A DNA stretch of 54,621 bases from JACKGS01 sp964448015 (GCA_964448015.1 CAYUUV010000001.1:1-54621), one strand, 5' to 3'; shown: positions 32,767 to 40,722, counted from the first letter of the stretch. Numbers and translations are program-made. The notes: generated by a model not told the origin, from the sequence alone.

Positions 32767-33663
32767 TCAATACCCATGCTCTGACTGACCTTCGTGTTCG
32801 GGCGAGTGATCGTACAGCACTTCTTCATGTGTATGATCGCCGTCGTCATGAACGTAGTGCTCTTCTTTTACCACTTCTCCCGAATGAGTGTGATCAGTAT
32901 CAATGTAGGTGTGCGCAATATTGATAGAAAGTCCCACAACAACCGCCCCTAAAACTAGCAGAAATGGACGAATATCAAGCAGGGTATTAGTTTTAGTCTC
33001 TTCGTGAATGGTGGGAATAATGTCACTCGCCGCGATGTACAGTAAAAATCCAGCACTGACACCCAGTAACACACCAATCGGCAGATGCGCATCATTACCC
33101 AGCCAGAAAGTGATAACCGCCGTTATTAACGTGGCGAAAGCACTGGCAATATTTACGAGTATAACCTTACGGCGACTCATCCCCTTTTTCAGTAATAGAC
33201 CAAAGTCGCCAATTTCCTGCGGAATTTCATGAGCAGCTACCGCAAGTGTAGTAATAATCCCCGTTGGCACACTAATCAGAAAGCTCGCCGCAATCGCAAC
33301 GCCATCGAGCGCATTATGCAGAGTATCGCCCACAATAACCAGACTTGTCGTTGCATCGACGTGCGTTTCGTCATCTTGGTGGTGATGGTGAAACCAATGC
33401 AAAAATCGCTCAGCAAAAAAGAAAGTTATCATTCCTATCAGGGCGGCCAGCATTACCGTTTGTGGGGCCGCCTGCTCAACGCCTTCTGTTAAAAGGTCGA
33501 GAAATACCGCCGATAGCAATGCACCGGCCGCAAACGGTGTTGCATATCGAGCCAAATTGTCTGCCCAGCTTTTTTTACTGAGTAGAATGACACCGCCCAG
33601 GAGTGAAATGACACCGCCCAGGAGTGAAAATATAATGATATGTCCTATATGTGCTGTCGTCAT
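32767..33663 (-). CDS. ZIP-family metal transporter with His-rich tail
   Basis: A 298-residue membrane protein with about eight helices. The transport-site helices are visible: GDTLHNALDGVAIAASF (His-Asn-x3-Asp) and AAHEIPQEIGDFGLLL (HExPxExxD). A cytoplasmic His-rich loop (FLHWFHHHHQDDETHVD) and a long C-terminal tail with repeated His/Asp/Glu follow. It imports zinc or another divalent ion. Near the N-terminus a perfect 21-bp tandem duplication (33586-33627) doubles the peptide SLLGGVI. It is divergent from a Fur-family regulator, the usual arrangement for metal-controlled uptake. Confidence 0.93.
   Translation of the reverse strand: MTTAHIGHIIIFSLLGGVISLLGGVILLSKKSWADNLARYATPFAAGALLSAVFLDLLTEGVEQAAPQTVMLAALIGMITFFFAERFLHWFHHHHQDDETHVDATTSLVIVGDTLHNALDGVAIAASFLISVPTGIITTLAVAAHEIPQEIGDFGLLLKKGMSRRKVILVNIASAFATLITAVITFWLGNDAHLPIGVLLGVSAGFLLYIAASDIIPTIHEETKTNTLLDIRPFLLVLGAVVVGLSINIAHTYIDTDHTHSGEVVKEEHYVHDDGDHTHEEVLYDHSPEHEGQSEHGY
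33586..33627. repeat. Perfect 21-bp tandem duplication in the ZIP gene
   Basis: AATGACACCGCCCAGGAGTG(A) occurs twice head to tail with no mismatch, adding seven residues in the first membrane helix; likely a recent slippage event. Confidence 0.95.
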
Positions 33664-33780
33664 ATACGCGACCCTTTCAATACATTACATCTGTTACTTA
33701 CTATAATAAGTCGTGTGTGTTAATTTTGCAAAAGTGTCGCAATTTGTGATATATTTTGAGATGTAAACAAAGGTACTATC
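33664..33780. promoter_or_regulatory. Divergent promoter region, ZIP transporter / Fur-family regulator
   Basis: 117 bp between divergent starts. It contains TTTTGCAAAA (33724-33733) and a wider TTGC-N9-GCAA inverted repeat (33725-33741) that could be a Fur/Zur operator, and a TATAGT-type -10 for the ZIP gene. AAAGG precedes the regulator ATG. Confidence 0.45.
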
Positions 33781-34185
33781 ATGGAACTTGAAGTTAAAAA
33801 CACACTTAAACAACAGGGTTTTACTGCTACAAAAACAAGAATGTCCGTTCTCCAGGCACTGCTTGAGATTCAGCCGGCCAGTATGAACCAACTGATTCGC
33901 ACTCTACCCGACGTTGACCGAGCAACTATATATCGCACCGTCGACTTATTTGTTGATTTAAACATTGCCAAAAAGGTATACACCGGCTTTAAGTACCGCA
34001 TAGAACTTGGCGATGATTTTCAAGAGCACCATCATCACCTCACCTGCCTCCGTTGCGGCTCAGTTATTGATGTCCACACGCCAGAAATTGAATATGCAAT
34101 TGAACAAACTGCTCACAGTAACGGCTTCCGCGCTCTTCGTCATGATCTTGAAGTAGCCGGCTACTGCGCGAACTGTCGAGGTTAG
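33781..34185 (+). CDS. Fur-family metal-responsive regulator
   Basis: A 134-residue repressor: winged-helix domain (about 1-80; TRMSVLQALLEIQPASMNQL, DRATIYRTVDLFVD recognition helix) and dimerisation domain with metal site HHHHLTCLRCG and a second Cys pair YCANCRG at the C-terminus, giving a structural Cys4 zinc site. Pairing with a divergent ZIP transporter points to zinc or iron sensing, most likely Zur-like. Confidence 0.92.
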   Translation: MELEVKNTLKQQGFTATKTRMSVLQALLEIQPASMNQLIRTLPDVDRATIYRTVDLFVDLNIAKKVYTGFKYRIELGDDFQEHHHHLTCLRCGSVIDVHTPEIEYAIEQTAHSNGFRALRHDLEVAGYCANCRG

Positions 34186-34283
34186 TGAGCTTAGTTTATA
34201 GTTAAAAGTTTGTAGTACATAGAAAAACTCAGCCGCAAAACGACAAACAACGAACCACAAGCTAAAAACCCCTAATCAATAAA

Positions 34284-34328
34284 CCGGGCATATAACCCGG
34301 CTTAATGGAGTGATCAAGTGATCCTCCA
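34284..34328. terminator. Two hairpins between the regulator and aquaporin genes
   Basis: CCGGG-CATATAA-CCCGG (34284-34300) and TGGAGTGATCA-AG-TGATCCTCCA (34306-34328). Positions fit termination after the regulator. Upstream, 34190-34262 has imperfect inverted arms rich in TTTGTAG words. Confidence 0.5.
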
Positions 34329-34456
34329 CTATTTAGTATACTCCCTTGGTGCAAAACCGCAAGTTGCCGATATGAAATTAACAGATGACATGCTTGCATT
34401 TTTTCTTTCAGTCCAGTATATCTAGTTGCATACTAATCATAAGGAGATTACGTTTA

Positions 34457-35290
34457 ATGAAGATTAAAAATATTAACATCCCTTTAACTGCGCTTGCGGG
34501 TGAGTTGCTGGGAACATTTACACTTGCTGTCATAGCCTTGACTATTGGTCAGCCATTGTTGGTAGGACTCACACTTGTTGTGCTTGTTTTTGGCTTTGCT
34601 ACCATTTCTGGAGCACACCTGAACCCAGCAGTAACATTTGGTCTGTGGTCTGTGAAAAAAATTGAAACACTCAAAGCACTGTTTTACTGGCTCGCACAAT
34701 TTATTGGCGGCCTCTTTGCACTGTTCGTTGTTGGTGTATTTAAAGGTGACGAACCAGGAATTTCTCTGGCAAGTTTTGCTAGTTTTGATGCTAAAATTGT
34801 AACCGCTGAAATCATTGGTGTCGCAATTTTTGTATTTACCCTGGTAGCTGTCGTACATCGTAAGGCATCTGAAGGCGTACAAGCTGCTGCAATCGGTCTT
34901 GCACTCATGGTTGGCCTCTATGCAGGTGGTGGTCTTCTCAGTCTTGCTGCACAGGATCTGGATGCAAACGCAAAAGAACTACCCCGTGCTGCGAAAGTTG
35001 ATGGTGTCATTTTGAACCCAGCAATTGCTTTGGCTGCAACAGAAAAAGAAGATCAAACTTCAGCTCTGCAACAGCAACTAGGCGGTACCGAAGAAAAAGC
35101 TGAAAAGAAAGCTCCGGCAAGTCGCTTTACACTTGAAACAACTGTTGGTACCTTGCTTGGTGCCGCACTTGGTGCAAACTTATTTATGGCACTTTCTGGC
35201 GTAAATCCATTCGCCAAACAACAAACTGTGGCAACTAAAGTAACGACCACTGTGAAAAAAGTGACGAAAAAAACAAAGGGCAAAAAATAA
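34457..35290 (+). CDS. Aquaporin / MIP-family channel
   Basis: A 277-residue membrane channel with six helices. Both half-helix motifs are present: GAHLNPAVTFG near residue 55 and VILNPAIAL in the second half, the latter after a longer loop. The protein has a Lys/Thr/Ala-rich cytoplasmic tail and an extra hydrophobic segment (TLLGAALGANLFMALSG) beyond the core, longer than usual. It conducts water or small solutes; selectivity not predictable. AAGGAG lies 9-10 nt before ATG 34457, which decides the start. A bidirectional terminator follows. Confidence 0.9.
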   Translation: MKIKNINIPLTALAGELLGTFTLAVIALTIGQPLLVGLTLVVLVFGFATISGAHLNPAVTFGLWSVKKIETLKALFYWLAQFIGGLFALFVVGVFKGDEPGISLASFASFDAKIVTAEIIGVAIFVFTLVAVVHRKASEGVQAAAIGLALMVGLYAGGGLLSLAAQDLDANAKELPRAAKVDGVILNPAIALAATEKEDQTSALQQQLGGTEEKAEKKAPASRFTLETTVGTLLGAALGANLFMALSGVNPFAKQQTVATKVTTTVKKVTKKTKGKK

Positions 35291-35401
35291 TCCAAGGCCC
35301 AAAGTACGTTTAAACCGGATCGTGACTGACCGCTTTCAACACGCGCGTCGCCCGTCTTGCTAAGCCTTGGCGAAGTAGGGTAACCGACCGCGCAACACAT
35401 T

Positions 35402-35430
35402 AAAAAACTCCCCGGCTTTCGGGGAGTTTT
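35402..35430. terminator. Bidirectional intrinsic terminator
   Basis: AAAACTCCCCG-GCTTT-CGGGGAGTTTT between the convergent aquaporin gene and the 35442-35837 gene. A long-range CCAAGGC (35292-35298) / GCCTTGG (35364-35370) pairing precedes it. Confidence 0.9.
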
Positions 35431-35441
35431 ACTTCTCTCAG

Positions 35442-35837
35442 CTATGTAGTATGTCTACCCTGTACTACCGCCTTGGCAATATCTCCTACCAGCACATCAT
35501 TAAATGCGCTGCAACGCATCGGAAATGCTACCGATACTTCAACTGCACCGTCTTGAAGATCATCATATGTTTCACGCATCGTAACCCGTTGCTCACACAA
35601 GTTACAGATGTAGTGAGCGGATGCTCTGTTATTTGATGAGCTACGAAACGCTGACTGCAAATCCGCTGCATCAAATGCCGCTTCTGGCAAAGTTTGACTT
35701 TGATCTGCACCTTCTACAGCCCGTTGAGTCGCAAGTTCCCCGTCAAACTCAACAGCAGCTCGGAGTACACAGGCACTGGCAGGTAACCCGTTTCGATCAC
35801 ACCGTGCAATAAATGTCCTTCTTTCAATATCTCGCAT
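35442..35837 (-). CDS. Unknown protein with CxxC
   Basis: A 131-residue protein, helical, acidic, with a CNLC pair in the centre (HYICNLCEQRV) and single Cys near both ends, so a zinc site is possible. AGGAGT lies about 10 nt before the ATG. No family recognised. Confidence 0.6.
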   Translation of the reverse strand: MRDIERRTFIARCDRNGLPASACVLRAAVEFDGELATQRAVEGADQSQTLPEAAFDAADLQSAFRSSSNNRASAHYICNLCEQRVTMRETYDDLQDGAVEVSVAFPMRCSAFNDVLVGDIAKAVVQGRHTT

Positions 35838-35935
35838 ATCCTCTTACTCCTGTCTAGTCCTGCCTGCAATTGTAGCCCATCACAAACACTTTGCAAGCAC
35901 ATGCAGAATGCCACGCAACCAGTACTATTCTTGGC

Positions 35936-36469
35936 TTAAAGCTTTAGTTGAGCAAGCTGCTGATTCAAAGTGGAGCGATTTTTCACTATGACCACCCTGT
36001 TCTGCGGCTGCTCCGCAAGCAGTGCGAGTATTCTTGGCTTATGCGAACGCTTGAATTCAAACACTTTTTTGATCAGTTGGAGGTTGAACTGTTCCCGCCA
36101 GCCTTCAGGCATATCAGTGCGCGTATGAGTACCTCTATACATCATGCGTCTTTTCAAGACACCGTTTAGGGCAGTTGTGGTCGGATAGTCCAGAAAAATT
36201 ACTAGATCCGCAGCCGGGATACGCAGATCAAGCGTACTTGTGTAATTACCGTCCATAATCCACGCTGGCTCCTTGAGTAGTTCGGCAATATGTTTGCGCC
36301 ACTGTTTGCATTTTTGATCAACATCATTACTCCACCGATTCTTTGCATGCCAATCTTTATCCAGGTGCAATACTGGCAGCTTAGTTTGCTCTGCAAGCTT
36401 TATTGCTAGGGTACTCTTACCAGTCCCCGGGCAACCAATAAGTACGATTCTTTTGACGGGCTGTTTCAT
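35936..36469 (-). CDS. P-loop kinase-like NTPase (FlaR/AAA_17-like)
   Basis: A 177-residue adenylate-kinase-fold protein with Walker A GCPGTGKST at residues 13-21, Asp in LHLDKDW, lid-like RRMMYRGTHTRTDM and FLDYP as Walker B. This family is annotated as DNA topology modulation protein or shikimate-kinase-like; actual substrate is unknown. TATACT (36476-36481) ends 6 nt before the ATG. Confidence 0.82.
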   Translation of the reverse strand: MKQPVKRIVLIGCPGTGKSTLAIKLAEQTKLPVLHLDKDWHAKNRWSNDVDQKCKQWRKHIAELLKEPAWIMDGNYTSTLDLRIPAADLVIFLDYPTTTALNGVLKRRMMYRGTHTRTDMPEGWREQFNLQLIKKVFEFKRSHKPRILALLAEQPQNRVVIVKNRSTLNQQLAQLKL

Positions 36470-36552
36470 GACACTAGTATACCCCCTATACGTTTCGTCC
36501 GCAGATTCTTATCTAGGACTCATCAGAGCAGTTCTTTACTACTGACGTATAT

Positions 36553-36740
36553 GAGGCTGCTGGTGCGAAGTTATTCCCGACCTTCGGGACTTCGGCAGCC
36601 AGCGGGCCTCTTTACAGGCTGTGCCTTATTCTCGGTTTATATCAGTTTGCACTGAACTTCCTCGAGACCGTACACTCACGCTATCTTTCCTGCACTACAT
36701 CAAAAACGACACGGTCGTGCTATTTTTGATGTATGATAGC
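36553..36740. ncRNA. Structured noncoding segment, strand undecided
   Basis: Part of a 386-bp gene-free region (36470-36855). First hairpin 36553-36610: GAGGC, GCTGG, CGAAGT, CCCGA pair in order with TCGGG, ACTTCG, CCAGC, GCCTC, separated by small internal loops. Second structure 36680-36740: outer GCTATC/GATAGC, inner ACATCAAAAA/TTTTTGATGT and CGAC/GTCG. I tried RNase P RNA, tmRNA, SRP RNA and hammerhead cores and none fits. A frame on the plus strand here has no ribosome site. Confidence 0.45.
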
Positions 36741-36768
36741 CTACCCTCGCTGTTTCATCAGGACTCCC

Positions 36769-36798
36769 TGAAAAAACAACTCTCTCGCTTGCGCGAGA
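36769..36798 (-). terminator. Intrinsic terminator of the 76-residue protein gene
   Basis: Minus strand TCTCGC-GCAA-GCGAGA followed shortly by six T. It lies 58 nt past the stop codon, after a smaller CCTC/GGAGG hairpin. Confidence 0.8.
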
Positions 36799-36855
36799 TT
36801 TTACCTCCGGGGAGAGGTGAAGTTTTGTCACAGACTACTTAGGATAAGCCGTTTT

Positions 36856-37086
36856 TTACACCGTCTTATCCAAGGCGGCTTCTGCAAGCGTCTTCCGGGC
36901 TACTTCCAGCGCGTCATCATAGGAGATGAGAACTGTGATGTAGGTTTCCCCTTCAACGTACCGCTCTTTTATCAAATCCGTGCTCATCTGTAGCACTTTG
37001 ACGTCTGCATGCTGAGCAGCGTAGTCGTTGAGCATCTCGCTGACTTTGTCGCCTCCGTACGCCTGTATGACTGCAAACTTCTTCAT
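36856..37086 (-). CDS. Small unknown protein under structured leader
   Basis: A 76-residue soluble alpha/beta protein, MKKFAVIQAYGGDKVSEML at the start and ISYDDALEVARKTLAEAALD at the end. It could be a ferredoxin-like sensor domain but I do not recognise a family. AAGGAGGTG lies 5 nt before the ATG, a near-perfect ribosome site, but it sits inside the stem of a hairpin. Expression appears controlled at translation. Confidence 0.8.
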   Translation of the reverse strand: MKKFAVIQAYGGDKVSEMLNDYAAQHADVKVLQMSTDLIKERYVEGETYITVLISYDDALEVARKTLAEAALDKTV

Positions 37087-37194
37087 TTTTTCACCTCCTT
37101 CCAGAGGTGATTCTCTCGATTTCTCGAGGTACGTAGGGTTGCCGTGTTGCGACCCTATTTTTTTATTATAGCACTTTTATATATGTTATGTCAA
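37087..37194 (-). promoter_or_regulatory. Consensus promoter and three-hairpin leader of the 76-residue gene
   Basis: Minus strand: TTGACA, 18 nt, TATAAT (extended TGC), then a leader of about 80 nt with three hairpins: AGGGT...ACCCT, CTCGA-GAAA-TCGAG (GNRA-like tetraloop) and CACCTC-TGGAAG-GAGGTG, the last burying the Shine-Dalgarno site. This resembles a riboswitch or RNA thermometer. Confidence 0.7.
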
Positions 37195-38280
37195 CTAGCC
37201 ATCTATAAGGGGTTTGTCGAGGCTGAGAGGTTCAACACCAGGAACGGTATCGGCAATTTTTACGATATCTTTATCAATCTTCTTCAATTCTTTATGGGCA
37301 TTGTTGTAGTGGTTCACGGTGGTTCCCAGGCTGCCGCCGAGCTTTTGCATGAATGCGTCGTAAGCACCAATGTGCCGTCCAAGCTCGCCGACACGTTTTT
37401 GTATATCTTTAGCCTGCTCTTCTATCTGGAGGCTTCTAAGGCCTTGTAAAACGGTCTGAAGGTAGGCCATAAAGCTGGTGGGGCTGACAATAATGACGTG
37501 TTTTTCTTGAAAGGCGTATTCAATCAGGTCTCGGGAGTTCGTTGCGGTAGTGCCAACTTTATTGATAAGTAGGTCGTAATATAGAGATTCTGATGGTATG
37601 AACATAAAAGCAAAATCCATGGTATTTTCATTCGGCCTGATGTACTTACTTGTTTCATCTATCCGATTTTTCAGATCAACTTTGAACTTTTTAACAATCG
37701 CCTCTTTGCTAGACTTATCACCTTCTTCAATCAGGCGATTGTAGTTTTCTAGACTGAACTTAGAATCTATCGGTAAAACTTGATCACGATCCAAAAATAT
37801 TACTGCGTCTACCGTTTCGCCATCTTCAAACTTATACTGCATCTGAAACTTGCCGGGTGGCATCACATTTTCAAGCACAGATTGTAGGTAGTATTCCCCG
37901 ACCACCCCGCGCTGCTTCGGGTTCTGTAAAACATTCTGCAGCGTCTTGAGCTCATCAGCTACGTCTACCACGCGCTTGTTTGTTTCATCAAGCTTTGTAA
38001 GCCGCTGCGTGACATCAGCGATAATTTTTGCCGATTGCGCAAATTGCCGCTGAATTGATTCGTTAGTCTGCACTTGATTCTGATGCAATTTTTGACTGAT
38101 GTTTTCTTGCAGACTTTCTTTCAGTTCGCCAACGCCGCGATTTAAGTTATCAATATCGGTTTTGAGCATCTGTGAAGCTTGATCATCGCCCATACCCGAA
38201 AGCTTCTTATTCATTACAAACAGCATTACGGCAAAGCCAACCACCAAAATCACAATCATGATAATCAAAAGTGTTTCCAT
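37195..38280 (-). CDS. rmuC: RmuC-family DNA recombination protein
   Basis: A 361-residue protein: transmembrane helix (about 3-25, LLIIMIVILVVGFAVMLFV), long coiled coil (about 35-130), then the RmuC nuclease-like domain with GVVGEYYLQSVLENVMPPG, DAVIFLDRDQVLPIDSKFSLENY (PIDSKFPLxxY motif), FAFMFIPSESLYYDLL and IIVSPTSFMAYLQTVL. RmuC limits DNA inversions and is thought to act as a nuclease. ATG 38280 chosen; the longer frame would include the palindrome. Confidence 0.92.
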   Translation of the reverse strand: METLLIIMIVILVVGFAVMLFVMNKKLSGMGDDQASQMLKTDIDNLNRGVGELKESLQENISQKLHQNQVQTNESIQRQFAQSAKIIADVTQRLTKLDETNKRVVDVADELKTLQNVLQNPKQRGVVGEYYLQSVLENVMPPGKFQMQYKFEDGETVDAVIFLDRDQVLPIDSKFSLENYNRLIEEGDKSSKEAIVKKFKVDLKNRIDETSKYIRPNENTMDFAFMFIPSESLYYDLLINKVGTTATNSRDLIEYAFQEKHVIIVSPTSFMAYLQTVLQGLRSLQIEEQAKDIQKRVGELGRHIGAYDAFMQKLGGSLGTTVNHYNNAHKELKKIDKDIVKIADTVPGVEPLSLDKPLIDG

Positions 38281-38295
38281 AGTACCCCAATGCAC

Positions 38296-38323
38296 CGCCT
38301 GAGTCGTGCGCACGACTCAGGCG
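38296..38323. repeat. Perfect 28-bp palindrome upstream of rmuC
   Basis: CGCCTGAGTCGTGC followed directly by its reverse complement, no loop, no mismatch. It lies 15 bp before the rmuC ATG and covers the stop of a possible 48-codon frame. Confidence 0.95.
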
Positions 38324-38463
38324 TAAGTTAATATTAACCGGAGGGTGTTAGCTTTCTGTCGCCATATGATACGATCGCAAGCTCTACATATTCCACTAAC
38401 TTTTCCATTAACCCTGGGACTCACACCATGCAGTTTGACGGCCATTGATTTCGTACAACGCAA
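38317..38463 (-). CDS. Possible 48-residue protein (TTG start)
   Basis: In the 253-bp spacer between the reductase and rmuC a frame from TTG 38463 (AAGG 5 nt upstream) encodes a basic peptide with KLHGVSPRVNGKVSGICRACD, looking like a small zinc-binding or nucleic-acid-binding protein. A TATAAT box lies at about 38519-38524. The frame ends in the 28-bp palindrome. Unproven; no homologue recognised. Confidence 0.35.
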   Translation of the reverse strand: MRCTKSMAVKLHGVSPRVNGKVSGICRACDRIIWRQKANTLRLILTYA

Positions 38464-38533
38464 TGTGGCCTTACGTACATATCCGTTCCTGCTCTGTGGT
38501 AATTGCCACCACTCTGATTATATCATCTCGTAT

Positions 38534-39241
38534 TTAATATTCTATGTTAGTGTAGCCGTCGAAGTAGTCGTATTTGATTTGGGTTCGGGGGAAACCTTCG
38601 GCGACGAGACCTTCGCCAAGGGTTTCTGAGAATTTTTGGGAGCCGGCGAGATAAATGATGTACTGTTTGATATCTGGGATATCTTTTTTGAGCTGCTCGA
38701 GCGTTAATCTCACGTCTGAATATTCTTGAAGTAAGCACGTTGGGTCTGTCTGCTCAGCTTGGTGGAGTTCGCTAAGAAACGGGCGTTTTTCGTCTTTACC
38801 AGCGTAGAGCAGCGTTGCGTTGATTGGTTGGTGTTTGTGAAGACGGTCGCGGATAATGCTGAGATAAGGCGTGATGCCGATGCCGCCGGCGATGAAGAGA
38901 CGCCTTAAATTGATTGGATCCTGAATCGAGTTCAGGATGACACCAGGGAGGCTATAAGTAAAGTCGCCGCCAAGTTGGTCGGCCTCTATTTCATCGCCAG
39001 CTTCTAGTAGTTGTAACTTCTGTTTGAAATGACTCGCGCCACTAATTGTTGTGAACTGTAGAAGCGGTTCGTGCGGCGCAGAAGCAATAGTCAAAAGCCG
39101 GTCGGAAACCGCCGGTGGCACGCCGGGCATAGACAGATTCAAATACTGCCCAGCCACAAAGGTAACCGGTTCAAGTGGTTCAAAAAAATACGACCACACC
39201 TCGCCTACTTCATGCTGCTTTTTTACAAATAATAACCTCAT
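38534..39241 (-). CDS. FAD/NAD(P)-binding reductase (ferredoxin reductase-like)
   Basis: A 235-residue FNR-type protein. FAD domain: FVAGQYLNLSMPG, SDRLLTIASAP (RxYS-like, here RLLT), then NAD domain IAGGIGITPYLSIIRD and LLYAGKDEKRPFL, LAGSQKF. No iron-sulfur domain. A palindromic repeat (38911-38942) is inserted in frame and adds about ten residues (GVILNSIQDPINLRR) at the linker between the two domains. TATACT lies 10 nt before the ATG. Confidence 0.88.
   Translation of the reverse strand: MRLLFVKKQHEVGEVWSYFFEPLEPVTFVAGQYLNLSMPGVPPAVSDRLLTIASAPHEPLLQFTTISGASHFKQKLQLLEAGDEIEADQLGGDFTYSLPGVILNSIQDPINLRRLFIAGGIGITPYLSIIRDRLHKHQPINATLLYAGKDEKRPFLSELHQAEQTDPTCLLQEYSDVRLTLEQLKKDIPDIKQYIIYLAGSQKFSETLGEGLVAEGFPRTQIKYDYFDGYTNIEY
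38911..38942. repeat. Palindromic repeat in frame inside reductase gene
   Basis: TTGGATCCTGAA-TCGAG-TTCAGGATGACA, nearly identical to unit A at 31061-31090; translated as VILNSIQDPIN. Confidence 0.9.
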
Positions 39242-39269
39242 CGCTTTCTGTAGTATACCATCTGACCAA

Positions 39270-39305
39270 TAGCACTAGGTGTATGTGATAGTACGCCTAG
39301 TGCTA
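39270..39305. terminator. Hairpin between large anchored protein gene and reductase
   Basis: TAGCACTAGG...CCTAGTGCTA, 10-bp arms with a 16-nt loop, 36 nt after the stop of the 445-residue gene. No U-tract on the minus strand. Confidence 0.5.
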
Positions 39306-39341
39306 AGAGATCGGAACCGAAAGGAATATTCACTGCATATG

Positions 39342-40679
39342 CTAGGGTACTTGTACAATATCAATACGTTCGATCATAAGCCGTGGAAACTTTGATTTCT
39401 GCGATTGGGTAAGAACAGGTAACCTGGGTATTAATTCGGGAGAAATAACATACCTTCCATCACGCGATGATTGAGGTGGCTTTGGAACGGTTTTAGAGCA
39501 AATGTAGAACTTTTCAAATGGCTCTACCCAGCTATTGTGACCACTGTTGAGGAAGTATCCCCCTTTGTCCGCGTTATAGTCTTTCAAGTCGACCAGGCGA
39601 TGCATTTCAAACGAACCTGAACCATGTCTTGCTGATCCGATCTTTATTGATACGTCTGGATATCCCGGGTCTCGCTTACCGTCCTTATTCTCTCCGGGAG
39701 GGTTAGCATTGTAGATTAGGGCACAAGCCTTTACTTTCTCTCCCCAGTGAGCCTCCCAGTCGTATCGATAAATTTGCTCATCACGATATTCCCGTCCATT
39801 GCCATAGTCTTTATAAATTAACTCATATAAATAATTACCGCCCAATGGTGTCTCTTCTACGACTGTTTCGTTTTCATAAGAATACTGCCGCCTAATTTCA
39901 TAGTCCTCGTCTTGCATGCTCCCGTTCATCGCACCCAGTGTCTGTTGTAGTGGTACGGGCTTCAGATGTACCCACTGCGAGCTCCCGTTTGGATTCCTCT
40001 TATATTGCAGCATGTCTTTGGCATAAATTGTTTTTACAATGGCCGGGCCATCAGCTGGGATATCTTTGTCTTGTATGACTGGTTGTGTGAGTCGTTTGGC
40101 CTGTTCACCATCTGCCTTTGCAGTCTCAATCTCTTTATATATATCCGGCGCAACCCGGCAGGTGTAGCCTACGGTGTCATTTTTTGCACGATATTCTTGA
40201 TCAATTACTGACGCTCTGTCGTACCATCTGAAGATCTCGCTGGTTTCAGGATCGACACCATAAATCTTCTGGTAAGCCTTTTTGATCCAATCCCCGTTTG
40301 TCACCAACGATTTGCTGCCTGCGATATCACTGTGTATACCCGCTTTTTTACAAATACCGGTTTCAGTTGCTTGTAATTTTGAAATTTTTCCAGACTTCCC
40401 GCTCGATCTCAGGCCAAAGCTTCCCGCAAAACTCTGGTACACAAACAAGCCACCGACAATGGTGATGATAGCCATGAGAGGTGCGGCTCGTTTCCAGTTG
40501 AACTGCTTTGCTGCAGTAAGACCACCGGAGCCGGTAGTAGATTTGGTGGCAAACTTACCTTCGTCGTCACGGTGGGGACCGTGTGGTTTTCTGCTGAGTT
40601 TGGGAAGGGTGAGTTTCCTGGGAGTCTTTTTTGGTGTATTGACCGAGGAAAGATTGATGGTATCTTTTTCGTCGTGCAT
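39342..40679 (-). CDS. Unknown membrane-anchored surface protein, 445 residues
   Basis: N-terminal basic, Lys/Pro-rich cytoplasmic region (about 1-60, KKTPRKLTLPKLSRKPHGPH), a single transmembrane helix (about 65-85, APLMAIITIVGGLFVYQSFAG), then about 360 exported residues, rich in Tyr/Asp/Gly, with five or six cysteines. No known domain recognised. Start at ATG 40679, with AAAGGA 8 nt upstream, was chosen over an ATG/alternative 24 codons earlier that would lie within the promoter. It is expected on the cell surface. Confidence 0.72.
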   Translation of the reverse strand: MHDEKDTINLSSVNTPKKTPRKLTLPKLSRKPHGPHRDDEGKFATKSTTGSGGLTAAKQFNWKRAAPLMAIITIVGGLFVYQSFAGSFGLRSSGKSGKISKLQATETGICKKAGIHSDIAGSKSLVTNGDWIKKAYQKIYGVDPETSEIFRWYDRASVIDQEYRAKNDTVGYTCRVAPDIYKEIETAKADGEQAKRLTQPVIQDKDIPADGPAIVKTIYAKDMLQYKRNPNGSSQWVHLKPVPLQQTLGAMNGSMQDEDYEIRRQYSYENETVVEETPLGGNYLYELIYKDYGNGREYRDEQIYRYDWEAHWGEKVKACALIYNANPPGENKDGKRDPGYPDVSIKIGSARHGSGSFEMHRLVDLKDYNADKGGYFLNSGHNSWVEPFEKFYICSKTVPKPPQSSRDGRYVISPELIPRLPVLTQSQKSKFPRLMIERIDIVQVP

Positions 40680-40722
40680 GGTTTGTTTCCTTTTGGTGTT
40701 GTTTTTAGTGGGTATGGCTCTT

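Noticed and set aside
36621..36842. 73-codon plus-strand frame
   Set aside because: It overlaps the structured region and terminator, has no ribosome site and an unnatural composition.
36470..36855. RNase P RNA, tmRNA, SRP RNA or hammerhead ribozyme in the structured region
   Set aside because: I looked for the P4 consensus AGGAAAGTC/ACAGAA, the tmRNA ends, the SRP AGGTCCGGAAGGAAGC loop and the hammerhead CTGATGA...GAAA pairing; each is absent or present only as a fragment on either strand.
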